Shown here: positions 36,477-48,219 of the stretch, in pieces
How positions within the stretch are numbered: position 1 is the first letter of the stretch
How the letters are laid out: every line of letters begins with the position of its first letter
Assembly: GCA_963971425.1 (NCBI GenBank)
Contig: OZ020518.1
Coordinates: 8,535,989 to 8,599,988, forward strand
Direction: 5' to 3'
DNA: 64,000 nucleotides
Source of the DNA: Bryoerythrophyllum caledonicum
Taxonomy: Eukaryota > Streptophyta > Bryopsida > Pottiales > Pottiaceae
Position numbers and translations under genes: made by a program
The notes under the pieces: model-generated
What the model was told of the DNA's origin: nothing
Database searches by the model: none
The model's input: the letters and a program-made list of their open reading frames with translations, nothing else

Positions 36477-37115
36477 AAATTTTTTGTAGGTACTTAAATT
36501 GATGTTTCAAAACTTGAAGTTCTGTGGAAATTTATGGAAGTTGGTGTTTATAAATACAATTCAGCCCTTAAAAATCATCATTTAGGGCTGAAAATCAACT
36601 CCAAATGTCAATCCAATACCTCAAATAGATTCCTTGGCACATTTTAGACACAGTGAGCGAAAATTTTGCTTAAATCCGAGCTAAATTGCCTCCACAAATG
36701 AACTTCAAAGATTAGGCTAATTTTTTTTTGACACCCACAAAAATGTGGTTTTTGAATTTTTTTAAAAATCAATAGCTTCTCATTTAGTCTAGGTAGAAAC
36801 CCCCTTAGAAAGCTCAAATCCAAAGTCAAAATCCGAAAATAGAATTGTTTTCGAAGATATTAACTCATAGTTAAATGAATCAGCCCAAAATTCCAATTTC
36901 GTCCACAATCAATGAAAACCGCATCCATAGATGAAAAATTATAAAATGGATGAAAGTGGCGGCAATAGGTCCAACAACTGTCTTTTTCACTCCAAACTTT
37001 CACCGCCCACAATTTCTTCAAAAATTGTCCAAATCACATACCGTTTGTTGCGTTGGAGTCGTCTAAAGTTCTAAACGCACACTACAACATCAATTTAAGT
37101 ACCTACAAAAAATTT
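36477..37115. mobile_element. Non-autonomous element with perfect 30-bp terminal inverted repeats
   Basis: 639 bp. The left end contains TGTAGGTACTTAAATTGATG and the right end CATCAATTTAAGTACCTACA; with the flanking AAATTTTT/AAAAATTT the match is 30 bp without mismatch. The interior is AT-rich and non-coding. Confidence 0.8.
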
Positions 37116-37527
37116 CCATCTTTCTAAACTCTAATTTCATAGCTGAAGAGGGATATGTGGGGAGGTCTTTGTCAAGTGAATAACTAGGGTAGTCAAGCGT
37201 CTCGCACTCCACGAAGGGAGAATCAACAAATACAAGTAGTATAAGAGAATGCACAGCCTTTACTAATGACAAACAATCACTTGCAAGCAAAACTAATCAC
37301 TAAATACTCTCTAACTCACTCATAAAGCTTGACTTTACAAAGACGTCAAGTCAAGGACGTGTGCGGCCCTCTACGCGCACACACACAACCGTACGTAGAT
37401 GGAAAACATCCACGAATGAATGCGGTGCGCCGCCGTACGTCCCTGAAACCGTAGATTACTAACAAATTAATCTACGCTAAAACAGTACAATGCGGAGAGG
37501 CCCTTGATGCCATGTCCCGTAATAGGG
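37116..37527 (-). repeat. LTR-like fragment, inverted homologue of 49709-50130
   Basis: Read on the minus strand it starts ACGGGACATGGCATCAAGGG, then GCGTAGATTAATTTG, GACTTGACGTCTTTG and CTTGCAAGTGATTGTTTGTC. The same order occurs on the plus strand from 49709. The ACGGGACATGG start is typical of a retrotransposon LTR. The far end is cut by the element at 36477-37115. Confidence 0.6.
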
Positions 37528-38251
37528 CAGCTCCAATCTTTTTTTAGAAGTCTCTATTGACATTGAGATTTTCCATACATGTAGAGAATATTACGTCCTT
37601 TGAAGATGTCAAAAAAATGTCTTGTCTTTAGTGTAAAAAAACAATTTAACTCAAGTCAAACATTTTTTCACATTTTGGGCAAGCGGGGAAAAAACTTCAT
37701 CTTTTCTACATAAACCCTAGAGATCTTCATATTTTTCACTTTTCATTTTGCTCTACAACAGTATGTGGTGTAAACCTTCTTATTGACCGTTTAGATTATC
37801 ATTCTAAAACATATTAAATTCTCAAAAAAATAAGTTGTGAATTGACAATTTTAGAACCTCCACTCCTTGTTCACTTGTTCTGAATATGCTACACCCCTTT
37901 CCTACCTCTAAAAATTGGTGTATACAGAAGTAACATCATGCTTAACACAATGGTAAAAGATATAGACCTTGTGTAGTGCAAAAGTTTGATACCAAGTGAA
38001 GTCAAATTCTGCTGATCTACTCAACATAGGGAAGAAAATGAACCATTTTTTTGACTTCAAATACTATAATCTTTCTATCCGTACGGCCAAAGTGTATGAA
38101 ATTTTGTGAGATGTTACTTAGTAAGCCTTAATGGAGATCCTACAGTCAAAAGGATAAAAATAAGGTTTTATTTCCTTCCTTACTCATTGCACTAGAATCA
38201 ACAAATTTGAAGTGTTTTGGTGTGAAATTGTCACGGGCCTTTAGGGGTTAA
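37528..38251 (-). mobile_element. TTAA-element family, copy D
   Basis: The right end read inward is TTAACCCCTAAAGGCCCGTG, with TTAA at 38248-38251. The interior is collinear with copies B, E and F in reverse (ATCCTACAGTCAAAAGG, GACCTTGTGTAGTGCA). The left terminus is lost near the LTR-like fragment. Confidence 0.65.
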
Positions 38252-38339
38252 AGAGCTATGTTTAGGTGACTCGCATGTTCCCAACAAATCTGATTCTTTG
38301 GAAAAATGCGAAGGATTATAAAATGATATAATTGATTTT

Positions 38340-38898
38340 GTGAAACTCATACAAAGAAGAGAAGAGCAAGTAAAGGATATCTACGTAATTGGCTAGAGAA
38401 AGAGCAAGCCATACTCCACCTAAACCCTAAGTACCAAGATGCGCAAGTACGAGAAGGGCATGTTCCGGAGCTCCTCCAACTTTGTGAAGACTGGAAAATA
38501 GAAGGACAGAGTGAGAAACGGAACACAATGGAGGAATGTATGGGATAAGCCAACAATGGAGTTCTTTCATAGATCCAAGCCGTGTTTGCCCCCTACAAAT
38601 ATCACCAAACTCTCTAACGCAAACGAGACGATTACTCAAAAGAGCTCAAATTGGAAACCATTTGCTCTGAATTATACTCTCAGTTATACACTCCCAAAGG
38701 TAGGACGGAGGAAATAAAAGATGCACACCCTTACCAGCCCATGCTTAAAATTAAGCCTAGAGTTGAAGAAGGCGTTCAAAAGGCAAATTGCCCTTGATGA
38801 ACTTACCTATGTGGTCAAGTCCTCTAGGCATGATGGAATTGTTGCCGAATTTTACAAGATGCTCTCGCCTACACAAGAGAAGGAAGAGACGCTCATTT
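38340..38898 (+). pseudogene. LINE (L1-like) ORF2 remnant, N-terminal RT flank
   Basis: Broken frames contain WDKPTMEFFHRSKPCLPPTN (the GD..SKFFH-type region before RT) and then LELKKAFKRQIALDELTYVV, followed by SRHDGIVAEFYKML. This corresponds to the block leading into the RT domain of plant non-LTR elements. Stops and a frameshift are frequent. The frame is interrupted at 38899 by TTAA-element copy C. Confidence 0.65.
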
Positions 38899-39600
38899 AA
38901 CCCCCAAAGGACCAAGACATTTTCCCCTCAAAATCACTCAACACGAAAGGATACATTTTCAGCGCATTCAACACGAAAGGATACAAAATGTTTTTTCTGA
39001 AAATTAAACGTAGTATCTTGTACTAGAGTTGTATGAGAGTGTGGTGAAAATTTTGGTAAGTTTGACCGCACAGATTGAAAGATAGCCTATGAAGTGAGAC
39101 ATAATCTCTTTTTGAGGTCATACTAAACACCTTCAACAAACTTTGACCAGCTTCCATGGCAACTTTTTGCACTACGGGCCGTGAATTTAATATGTTAACT
39201 TCAAAAGGATCGTGTTAGGCACATGTGCACCAAATTTTAGAAGTAGAAGAGGTGCAGAAGATGTCCTAAAAAATCCTGCAATGCAACTATGTGTTGAGAA
39301 TCAACAATACACTTCATATTTTGCATATATCATATCTTTCTCAAATTTTTGAAATTCACAAATCCGTACGGTAGATGCAAAGATCTCAATTTCCTTTCCA
39401 AGAGGACATTTTCTTTCTTTAAAATGGACAAAAACTCGAATTTCTATTGAATTTAGAAGTTATTAAAGTTTAGTGACAATATTTGTGATATGTCACACTA
39501 AACTGCTGCACTATTTGTATATGTAAGTGAAAATAAATTGTAACTTTTGAACTGTATGTCTATGCAAAGCTAATAAAAAAAAAACCAGTCAAAAAATTTG
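38899..39600 (+). mobile_element. TTAA-element family, copy C, inserted in the LINE remnant
   Basis: The left end TTAACCCCCAAAGGACCAAG has TTAA at 38899-38902. The interior matches copy A (AACACCTTCAACAAACTTTG, TTTTAGAAGTAGAAGAGG). The right terminus is missing, so the end coordinate is approximate. Confidence 0.65.
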
Positions 39601-40429
39601 GCCTCTTTCATCTAGTGGTCTAGATCTTGTCAGATTTTGATTATTTTATTGAAAAAATCGACGGACTCTTGAAGGAAGTTTGGGTCGACTAAAAACAGCG
39701 ACCCAAGTTTTGCTCGAGAGTCCATCGCCTTGGCGCCAAAACTCTCCAAAAGTAGTGCCATGTAGGCACATTGGAAGACGACGGCCTTTGGACTTTGGCC
39801 TTTGGTGTGAAGGCTGAGAGGCCGGACTTTGGCCATTCAAGCAATCTCATTGGTGGAAACCAATGGACTCTCGACCTTGGATTGGGTGTGAAGCATCGGA
39901 ATTGGGACATAGAACCAGCAAGTCGTCATGCAATTCACTAACGACACCTCTCTGACAATTGTTGCAAAAGGAAATCGTAGTTCATATTAGAGTTATCTGC
40001 AAAGTACCCCAAATCCTCAGTTTCTAACCTGTAAAATGGAAAAGCTAGGGTTGCCGAGTCCACTGGCAGGGTTTCACCGTAGACCTTGAATAGAACACTG
40101 GATAGACTAGTTTTTGAGCCCTAGAATTCCCAAACTCAAGTTGGTGCCTGGCTTTTATTTTAAGCAAACTCTGACCCTTCAAGTCATGCACAACTCTAGG
40201 ATTGTAGGATACATGCCAGAGTGTCATGACGTTCATGATTGTTCTTGTTTGTTTTTGGGAGATTTGTGCCATTTGTGCCATGAATAACATCTCCTCAAAA
40301 CCCTCAAATCTTGAATTTTTTTCACAGGATTACTTTGCGGCTACACTCAAACACAGGTTAGATTCTCTTTTGCATGAAAAAAGGAGGACAAAAGACCGGT
40401 TCCCTTTACGAATAACTCAAATACCGTGG
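39601..40429. other. Unassigned sequence between LINE parts
   Basis: The catalytic core of the LINE RT (the FADD box) would be expected here but was not recognised. 39660-39890 has CGACGGACTCTTGAAGG and ATGGACTCTCGACCTTGG near its ends, hinting at another foldback insertion. Confidence 0.35.
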
Positions 40430-41010
40430 AAACACTCGGAAGATACAGAAGGGCATCATGCTTAGTCGGAAGAACTCTGACAAATCAGCAGCATATTATT
40501 GGAGGCCCAATGGTCTTCAAGACCGCCATGGAGCAACACCTTGCCCTTTCAATGGGCTCTGGAGGGAAAGGTTTCGAAGCTCATGGGGTCCCCATTTGGA
40601 CTTACTTTGTCCTCTGCAAGCATCAATCAATTCATATTACACGATAAGCTTGACAAAAAACTAACGGAATGGGCCTCTATGAAGTCCAATAGCTCAGAAC
40701 GAACAGTAGTAGGTACGAACATTTGGACCTCATTATAGGTAACAACATCCTTGCCATATGAGGGTGGGCTCCACGAAGGTGAAGCGCGCCACCAGCAAAA
40801 TACGCAATGTCATTTGGACGGGCTTCCTCTGCCAACCCCAGCTAGATTTACGTGGAATATATGTTGCCAGAAGAAGGAAGTGGGAGGGCTCAACCTCATC
40901 GATCCGAACGAAGCCACAGCGGCATTCATGAGTAATTGCAAGATAGAATTTTCCCTCTTCACCATTCCAATCCATCTGATGCATAGAGATGAGTACAAGT
41001 ACCAGTTTTC
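40430..41010 (+). pseudogene. LINE ORF2 remnant, C-terminal part
   Basis: Translation across two frames gives GSPFGLTLSSASINQFILHD, then KLTEWASMKSNSSERTVVG, and later FTWNICCQKKEVGGLNLIDPNEA. This is the order seen after the RT domain of plant L1-like elements (the thumb, then the RxxW..C.pK..GGLgi.d segment). One stop near 40737 and a frameshift are present. Same strand as 38340-38898, so probably one element. Confidence 0.7.
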
Positions 41011-41619
41011 ACGAGCACAAGTACCAGTCTTTCATATGTTGTAGTCTTTAAAGCTTGCAATGTTCATTCTTTTGCATATTTTAAGTTTGCGTGCTTGGAT
41101 TAGTCATTCTTTTGCATATTATCAGTATGTGTAGACTTAGTCTCCGGTGTCCATGTTCACCAGATGAGTTGTTGGTATCATACAGTTGTGTTTTGGAGGT
41201 CTACCTTTGAGAGAGGGCATTTGTTCTATTCTACTAACTGTGTCCTATGGAGGGAACAAAGTTGTTCTATGAAACTAACTTGATTGTTGTCCTCCGCCAG
41301 CCTCCTCCGTGGACCAAAGTTCACCGTTTTTTTCTTTTTTGTTGGTGTGAGTTTTGCACACTAAATCAGGCATCTTCTGGCAAATTTTGTGATTGCAAGA
41401 CTGGTACTTGTACTCATCTCTACTTTGGTGTCCTCAGCCACGTTAAAATGGAGAGCCCATTTTGAGTGTTACATATCTCATTTCTGCATTTTAGCCAGAG
41501 TTCATGGAAAAAAGAGGTCGAATTGCAATGCTTAGGTTTTCCTATCTTCCTTCACTTTCTGCTACCTGTAACAACCAGGGCAGCCTAATCTACAGCATCC
41601 TCGTTCCATATACTTTACT
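41011..41619. other. No recognisable gene
   Basis: Contains a short direct repeat (ATTCTTTTGCATATT at about 41067 and 41107). Nothing else identified. Confidence 0.4.
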
Positions 41620-42265
41620 AACTCCAATCAATAAAGAAGCAACTTCTATTGTCTTTGTGAACTCAAGGACAGACTAGAAAGGTAAAGCCACTTCAAAGAA
41701 AAACGTGCCTACAGTCTATTTAAGTTACAACAGACGGACGAGCCAAACTTCAAACCAAAAAAGAACGCAATCTACATCACCCTTTTCCCAAAACTCCAAT
41801 CAATAGAGACGCAGCTTTTGTTGTCTTTACGAACTCAAATACAGGTGTTGAATGACAGAAACGGTAAAGCCACTTCAAAGAGTCTACAACCTACTTAACT
41901 TATGACAGATGGACGAGCCAAACTTCAAACCAGAGAAGAAAGTTTGACATGAGACCAATCCACAACGCAAAAACTCCAATGAGGAAAACAGCTTCTTTTG
42001 TCTTACAAACTCAAATACAGAGTTTAAAATGACTAGAACAGAAAAGCCACTCCAAAGGGAAAAAAAAAACAGTTTACAACCTACTGAACTTACAACAGAT
42101 GGATGTCCAAAACTTTAAATCAGGGAAAAAAAAAATAGAACAAGTCCAACCCTCTTTCCGAAACTCCAAAGAAAGGCAGCTTTTGTTGTCCTCATGAACT
42201 CAAATACAGCATGTTAAAGGAAAAAGGTCTACAACCTACTAAACTTACAACAGAGAGTACAAACT
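41620..42265 (-). repeat. Four tandem ~175-bp repeats at the 3' end of SWI3C
   Basis: Four imperfect units start near 41620, 41793, 41968 and 42162. Each has ACTCCAATCAATAAAG-like, TTTTGTTGTCTTTACGAACT-like, CTACAACCTACTTAACTTAC-like and GATGGACGAGCCAAACTT-like blocks. The last unit runs into the SWI3C stop codon region, so at least one unit is probably 3' UTR. Confidence 0.75.
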
Positions 42266-42279
42266 GCACAAAATCCAAC

Positions 42280-45200
42280 TCATTGAGGCATACCTCCGGA
42301 TGCCCCTCCTGGCACAGGCCGAGACATTCCCGGAGGCGCAGTCAAAGGCCTCCCGGGTGTCTGAACAGGAGTATTCCCAAGAGGTCGTCCGAGAGGTTGC
42401 TGCTGCTGGGGAGGAGGCGTCACCATTCCACTTCCCTGAGGCATCGCCATTCCAGGTCGCCCCGGAGGCGTGGCGACCATTCCCTGCCGCATGAACTGCC
42501 CCTGAGGTGCTCCTGCAGTCATTGGTCGTGCAAGTCCGGATGCTTGAGGAGGGATGATGCCTTGGAAGCTGGAGGCGGCCCCTGGAGTGTGCATGGGAGT
42601 GGCCTGGCCGCCGGGGCCGAAGGTGTACCCGGCTGGTCGTTGCTGGAGGCCACCGGGTGGGTTAGGGCTGGAGCTTGTGCCCAGTCGAGTGGCCACCATC
42701 CGGGCGTGCTCGGAGTAGATCTTCTGCCGCGCGCGCTCCACCGATTCGCACTCCTTAGAGAGCATGGTTTCCAGGTCGTTAAACGTCTTCAGCTTCAGTT
42801 CCAGCTTCTTCAGCTGCAGCACAAAGAGTTTGAAAACCTATCACAAAAGTGAAGGAGTACACTAATGATTGCTACTAGTGCCTGTGACAATAATTTAGTG
42901 AAATTTTTGCAGCCTCATATTATGCAAATTTAGCATCACCTTCACTACTTTCCCTCCCTCACTATAAACCCCCTGCTCTCTATTAGCAAAACTCTATGTA
43001 GCGAGCGGTTCTGTACAGTTGAAAGGAAGCTAAGTGTACCTCAACAGAAAAGACCTCTGAGTAATTAAAAAAAAGATAAACCTAAGAATATGGGTGATAT
43101 CGATTCAAGAACAGCTCTTGCTAGCAGCAGAATGATTGATGTATGCAAAGCACAAAATCCTCAAAAACTACATTTAATTGAAAAGCCACCCAAAATACCC
43201 CTTCCTTTTTGTTTTAAAATACTTAACATCACCTCTAAATAGTCCTTAATTTATCTGAAATCAGCTCAAAGGAGAGTAAGGGGGTTAATATTCATGGTAT
43301 CTCGAGCAAACTCTTTCTTCACTCTTATAGATGGCTAAAACTACTTTAGCAACCACAAAGCTCTTCTGTAGCTAACAACCATTTAGAGCGAACAAATAGT
43401 GGTGTAGCAAATCAAAGGAGAGGGTATCTTATCAAAACTTAACAAACTCGACAGGAGTCTGTCAGATTTCTTAAATGAAGTGTAAAATGGTTTTCACTGA
43501 TTTAGATAACAAAATGGCAGTCAAGTACTCATAATAGGGCATGTCTTTGAAGCATTAATTACCTGGTGCTCAATTACAATAGTGACTAAACGCTGCATTT
43601 CCCGCTCCTCCTGATCAGCCAGAAGCTTTGCTTTCACAGCTGCAGCAGCCATTGCACTTGCTGCGGCGTGCTTGACATGGGCGCTGCTAAGGACCATCTC
43701 TGGCCTATATAAACTCCCATTGAATTCCATCCTTGCAACAAGGGCGCCACCTGAAAAATTGGTCTCCTTTGTTTTCAGAACCTTCTAACAAGAAGATTCA
43801 GCTAGAAAACACATCCAGTTTACACACCATCTTTCGCATTGAGATGAAACTCAAGGACTGAAGCTCTTACCAGGGCGACCTGGGATATTAGGCTTCACGA
43901 GCGTCTGTGTTGCGCCAGCTCCAGCAGTGCTTGCTTGGGTTGTTGCATCACTAGAACTACGCATTTCAGAATCTAACCTGCAAACTTCCAGATCACAGCT
44001 CGTTGGAACTAAGAGAATATTGCTTACTCTGTGACTCGGAACTCTCTTCTCAATCATGACATTAAAGTAATTTGCAAAGTCAGCCAAAGTTTGAATACCC
44101 CCGCTTTTTGGCTACTCTTTCCTCACTCTAAAGAGTTATCACATCAATAGAAGAGATTGGTGATCTTATCCTCCTATGGATGAGCTCAGCAGTCTCTACA
44201 CGCAAGTCAAAGTAGTTCTAAATGTCTTTGACAATGAAGAAAAAGTTTGCATGAGATCAACACTGATGAATACTATCCACCTTTCTTTCCCTTGAGCTGA
44301 TTTTAGATTTATTAAGAACTATTTAGAGCAAAGAAGAGGGGGTATCTTATTCAAACTTTGACCGACTTTACAAACAACTCTATTATCGTTAAAACAGAAT
44401 TCTATGCAAAGAGTCGTTGCTTTATAACATACAGTTATTGAGAGGAAAAAGTACTCTTCACGTAAGCTTATATAAATCATAGGGGAACTTCAACCTGTCA
44501 GGCTGTTGCAGAGAGCTTGGTAGAAGGCTCTTGGGGGGCTCCATTGTAACTGCAGTGCTTGCTGCAAGGCGAGATCCAGGGTCTTTCTGTGTCAATGTGG
44601 CGAGTGCAGCCTGTGCAGCTGCTGCAGCTACTCGCGGCCCAACCATAGCAGCCAAAAACGCCACCTACAAAGAAAACAACTGCTTGTCAGGGATCTGTGG
44701 GCCTTTAAAAACCACAAATACAAGCAAATCATTAACTATATCGTTGACGTCATTGAAGACAAAAACTCTAAAGCTTTACCTGAGCCATGACTGGGTTGGG
44801 AGCGTCAGAAAAAGCCACAAATGGCCCCAGTAAATCTTTTGAATTCTGAGTAGTAGCTGGTGCAAGGGCCATTTGATCCGGTTTTCCATCTCCTTGCACC
44901 GTGTTCTCTGTCTGTAAGACAACAGGTGGGGCTGGAACGGTTAAAGAGGTGCCAGGAGTCTCCATATCCTCCAAGAAGGGATCCTCAACAGGGAGGCGAA
45001 TGAAATGTAAGATGCACTGTGCCTTCGACTTGGTCACCACATGCTCGGCTATTTCGTTCCAATTGTCTCCGTACATCTCCAGACCCTCCAAGAGCAAAAG
45101 CGTCTCTTGGTCGGTCCAACCGCCACCATTTGCATTGTCTTCGTCTGCGGCATCCATCCTCAGAAAATCTGTTGACACCATGTCAGGCCCCAGCTTCCCA

Positions 45201-48200
45201 TCGTTGTAACAATCACAGCACACATCGAAATCTGCCTGCCAGGAACCATCACCCGGTAAAGATCAGACATTCAATTAGGAATAAAACTCACAAGCAGAGA
45301 ACATGGGCACACTACTCAGCATCGGTTTAATTATAGTTGATTGTAGAGTTACCCGATTTTCAAGAAGACACCCTCCTCTTTCTTCAATTTCGATCACCTC
45401 TAAATAGTTCTCTAAAAACTCAAGAAGACTAATATTCATCAAGATTGATCTCATGCAAACTCTTGTTTCACTCTCAAAAACGGCTGGAACTGGTATAACT
45501 TGAGTTAAGAGACCACCAAGCTCTTGATTGAAGGATAAGACCACCAAGCTCCTCTATTGATCCGATTAAAGTGCAGTACAATAATTCAAAAGAGGGGGTA
45601 TCGTGTTCAAACCCTGGGTGACTTAAGAAAGAACCCCAATATCCTCAAAGAGATTAAAACGAACCTGTTTTTGGCAATGATAGCGTTGTTTGCTGCAATC
45701 CGAGCCGCAAGAGTTGCAGTGATACTCCGCTTCCGGCCCCTCTGGGAGAGCCAGCATCTCTTGAATCGCTGCATCCGCTGTTCTCTGGTGGCCTTGCTTT
45801 GTAACAGGAGCTCGCAGCGTATCAAACTCGTATAAACTGGAGCCCTTCTGAGGCAACGCCCGCAACATGCCCATCAAATCAGAGTCTAGAGCCATGTCAG
45901 GGCCTTGCCAAAGTGGCCGAAACTCAACAGGGGCCTGGTAGTTAATAAGTCCCCAGTGGTCAAAAAACTCCAGGACGCGAGATATGGTCTTCTCGTCCAT
46001 GGCAAGGAACATCTCCTGCACATCCGCAACAGAAAGCGTCTTTTTCACATTCTCTCGGTATTTATTCATGATGGCGTTCCGGTACTCCATGTACAATTTT
46101 GGTGTCTTGCCGGGTGTTTTGCCGTTGAAAAACTCTGGCAAACCACGCTTCTCCAAGGTGTGTATCTGCGTCCATGAAAACCAACCTGCAAGATAAAAGC
46201 AAAAGTTCAGCCCTCCTTACCACCAACCAACAAAAGCACATTCCTGTGACATGCAGGCTTGATGAATGCAGTCATGTCACGAAGTAGTCCAAAGCTTGGA
46301 TAACATATCTCCTCTTTGAACTACTCTTTCCCCACTCTAAATAGTCACTAGATCAATAAAAGAGCTCGGTGGCCTTAACCTTCAATCAAGCACGGAAAGA
46401 GCTCGTTGGTCTCTAAAATCAAATAAAACCAGTTCTAGCCGTCTTCAAGAGTGAACAAAGAGATCAAACTTGATGAACACGACCCGCCTTTCTCTCCTCT
46501 GAGCTGATTTTACATTAATCTAGGGCTGCTCTTATGGAAAAAGAGAGGGTATCATATTGGAACTCTGGGCGACTTAACAAACAACTGCAATAATTCACAA
46601 TGAAAAACAAATCAAGAAAAAGACCTGCTAAGTTATTCAAACGAGTATAAACTCTAGATTTGCAAAGTAGTATATCATATAGCATGTTTCAAAAACCCAG
46701 ATGACGATTCACAACAAAACAACAACTTTAACATGTTACCCGCATGGCTAGGGATGGTGTGCTGATCGGTTGATGCTCTCTAAACTCAAAGTCACTCTAA
46801 GTCAAAGTAGTGCTAGCCATTTTTGAAAGTGAAGAAAGAGTTCGCATAAGATGCCATAAACATTACACGCTTTCCTCTCCTGTACGCTGATTTTATGTTC
46901 AATTCAATCTATGAAAAAAGAGGTGATATCTTCAGGTGACGTAACAAACAACTCTACTGTAGGTGCAGCATCTTACCTGCATGGCTAGGGATGGTGTGCT
47001 GGTCAGTTGTTACGGCCTCAGATGTCGTCCTCACTCCCGGTGCACCAGGGGGCACCATGAGATCCGGCGGTGGAGCGCCAAACCCAGCCGGGTACGCGCC
47101 GGCTCGCCGTCCCGGAGCAGCAGCAGCAGCAGCCCCCTCCGCGGCCGCCACCAAGAGCTGGCCGTGCGACAGATTCTCCAGGCTCGGCGTGACGCGCTTC
47201 ACCTCCTCGTAGTCCCTGTCCCCCCACTGCACCGTCTGCTCCGCCTGCAGCACCGCGCCCACCGAACTGTGCGGCTGCCCCACGCGTTGCCTCACCACGA
47301 GGAGGTCACCGGGGACGCGCTCGCTCCGCCCGGGGAACACCTCCACTGGCTCTCCGTTGGGGCCCAAGGGGACGGGGGAGTCGGCTCTGGAGGCTCTCTT
47401 GTTGGCAACATTTGGTGGAGAGGCGCGCTTCCGCTTCAGCATCCCAGAGTCGTCCCCGCCTGAGTCGTTGGCTGCCATGTCTTCGCCGCTGTCCTCGTCT
47501 GGGGTCGCTTTGGCTCCGGGCCGCAGCTTGATATTTAGCCCTGGAAACACATGAGAAAAAGTGGCGCTCTTTGAATTTTCTGAACTGTCGTAGATTAGAA
47601 TGTCCTCAATCTTCAGCCATGTCCTCCACATTCAAAAAACGTGAGTAAAATTAGCTCACAAGTAAACAGCAACCTTTTCAGAGTGGCACACTTCTCATTT
47701 CTACATTCTCATTTCTACATGAAATACGATGTCTTCCAGTCATCCTCCATTTGCTCAGAGCTTCACTACTTTCGCTGGTTTTTATTAACGCGACAATTCC
47801 AAGAACGGGGAAAACCTAACAGAGCACTATTCCGAAGAGCAACAACCAATTCACTTTCCTAAACCCACAATGTCCTCTCAGAGCTTCACTTTAAGACTAA
47901 TGCGGTTTCCAAAAAGGAGGAAATCCTAATCGAGCAATATTCCACGACAGTGACCATTTCTCCTTTCGATTTAACAATGTAACCTCCGCTCATTGCTCAG
48001 AGCTTCACTTCCAGGCTAACTCTTGTGCGCGTAACCTCCCGAAAGCGAAGAAAACACCGATGAGGAAACCCTAACAGAGCATTGGTCTAAAACCCAACAG
48101 AGAAAAACAGGCCAAATTTCCCAAAACCCAACAAAATTTAACGACAACAGTAAAGAGGGAAACAAACTAGTACCAGCAGGCGAGCCGCCCGGAACCGCAG

Positions 48201-48219
48201 GCTGGCGCCGTGTCGACAT
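42280..48219 (-). CDS. SWI3C: SWI/SNF complex subunit SWI3C
   Basis: Eight exons on the minus strand (48174-48219, 46977-47540, 45665-46185, 44780-45235, 44495-44664, 43871-43977, 43563-43750, 42280-42813) keep phase across GT...AG introns and give 861 residues, slightly longer than Arabidopsis SWI3C. Domains: acidic N-terminus with KRKR at 51-54; a SWI3C-type ENLSHGQL motif; SWIRM at 205-286 ([24 protein letters not shown]); a ZZ-like zinc finger (Cys360, 363, 383/384, 386); SANT/Myb from Trp417 ([20 protein letters not shown]); the conserved [20 protein letters not shown]; a coiled coil at about 660-730; and a Gly/Pro/Gln-rich tail. SWI3 proteins scaffold the BRM/SYD-type chromatin remodeller in the nucleus. 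The start ATG ([12 protein letters not shown]) fits the splice phase of exon 2 but is the least certain point. Introns are rich in one repeat family. Confidence 0.92.
43185..43460. mobile_element. SWI3C intronic foldback element, copy 1
   Basis: In intron 7. Ends AAAATACCCCTTCC and GGAGAGGGTATCTTATCAAA are inverted. The interior has CACCTCTAAATAGTCC and CAAACTCTTTCTTCACTCTT. Confidence 0.6.
44085..44380. mobile_element. SWI3C intronic foldback element, copy 2
   Basis: In intron 5. Ends TTTGAATACCCCCGCTTTTT and AGAGGGGGTATCTTATTCAA are inverted. The interior has CTCACTCTAAAGAGTTATCA and GAAAAAGTTTGCATGAGATC. Confidence 0.65.
45350..45625. mobile_element. SWI3C intronic foldback element, copy 3
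   Basis: In intron 3. Left end ACCCGATTTTCAAGAAGACA and right end GGGTATCGTGTTCAAACCCT are inverted. The interior is the reverse complement of copy 4 (CTCTTGATTGAAGGATAAGA, ACCACCAAGCTC). Confidence 0.65.
46290..46590. mobile_element. SWI3C intronic foldback element, copy 4
   Basis: In intron 2. Left end AAGCTTGGATAACATATCTC and right end GAGGGTATCATATTGGAACT. The interior GAGCTCGGTGGCCTTAACCT pairs with the opposite orientation in copy 3. Confidence 0.65.
46736..46972. repeat. Duplicated exon 2/donor junction plus a partial foldback element (copy 5)
   Basis: 46736-46772 repeats 46973-47009 (37 bp, about four differences), that is, the 3' end of SWI3C exon 2 with its splice donor. Between them lies a partial copy of the intronic foldback family (AAGTGAAGAAAGAGTTCGCA, GAGGTGATATCTTCAGG). 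Confidence 0.75.

Noticed and set aside
37086..37290. Similar short ORFs at 37090-37290 (-) and 49940-50185 (+)
   Set aside because: Conserved only because both lie in homologous LTR-like DNA; no sign of a real protein.
42211..42852. 213-codon plus-strand ORF
   Set aside because: Antisense of SWI3C exon 8, whose Gly/Pro/Gln-rich codons keep the opposite strand open.
46963..47463. 166-codon plus-strand ORF
   Set aside because: Antisense of SWI3C exon 2.
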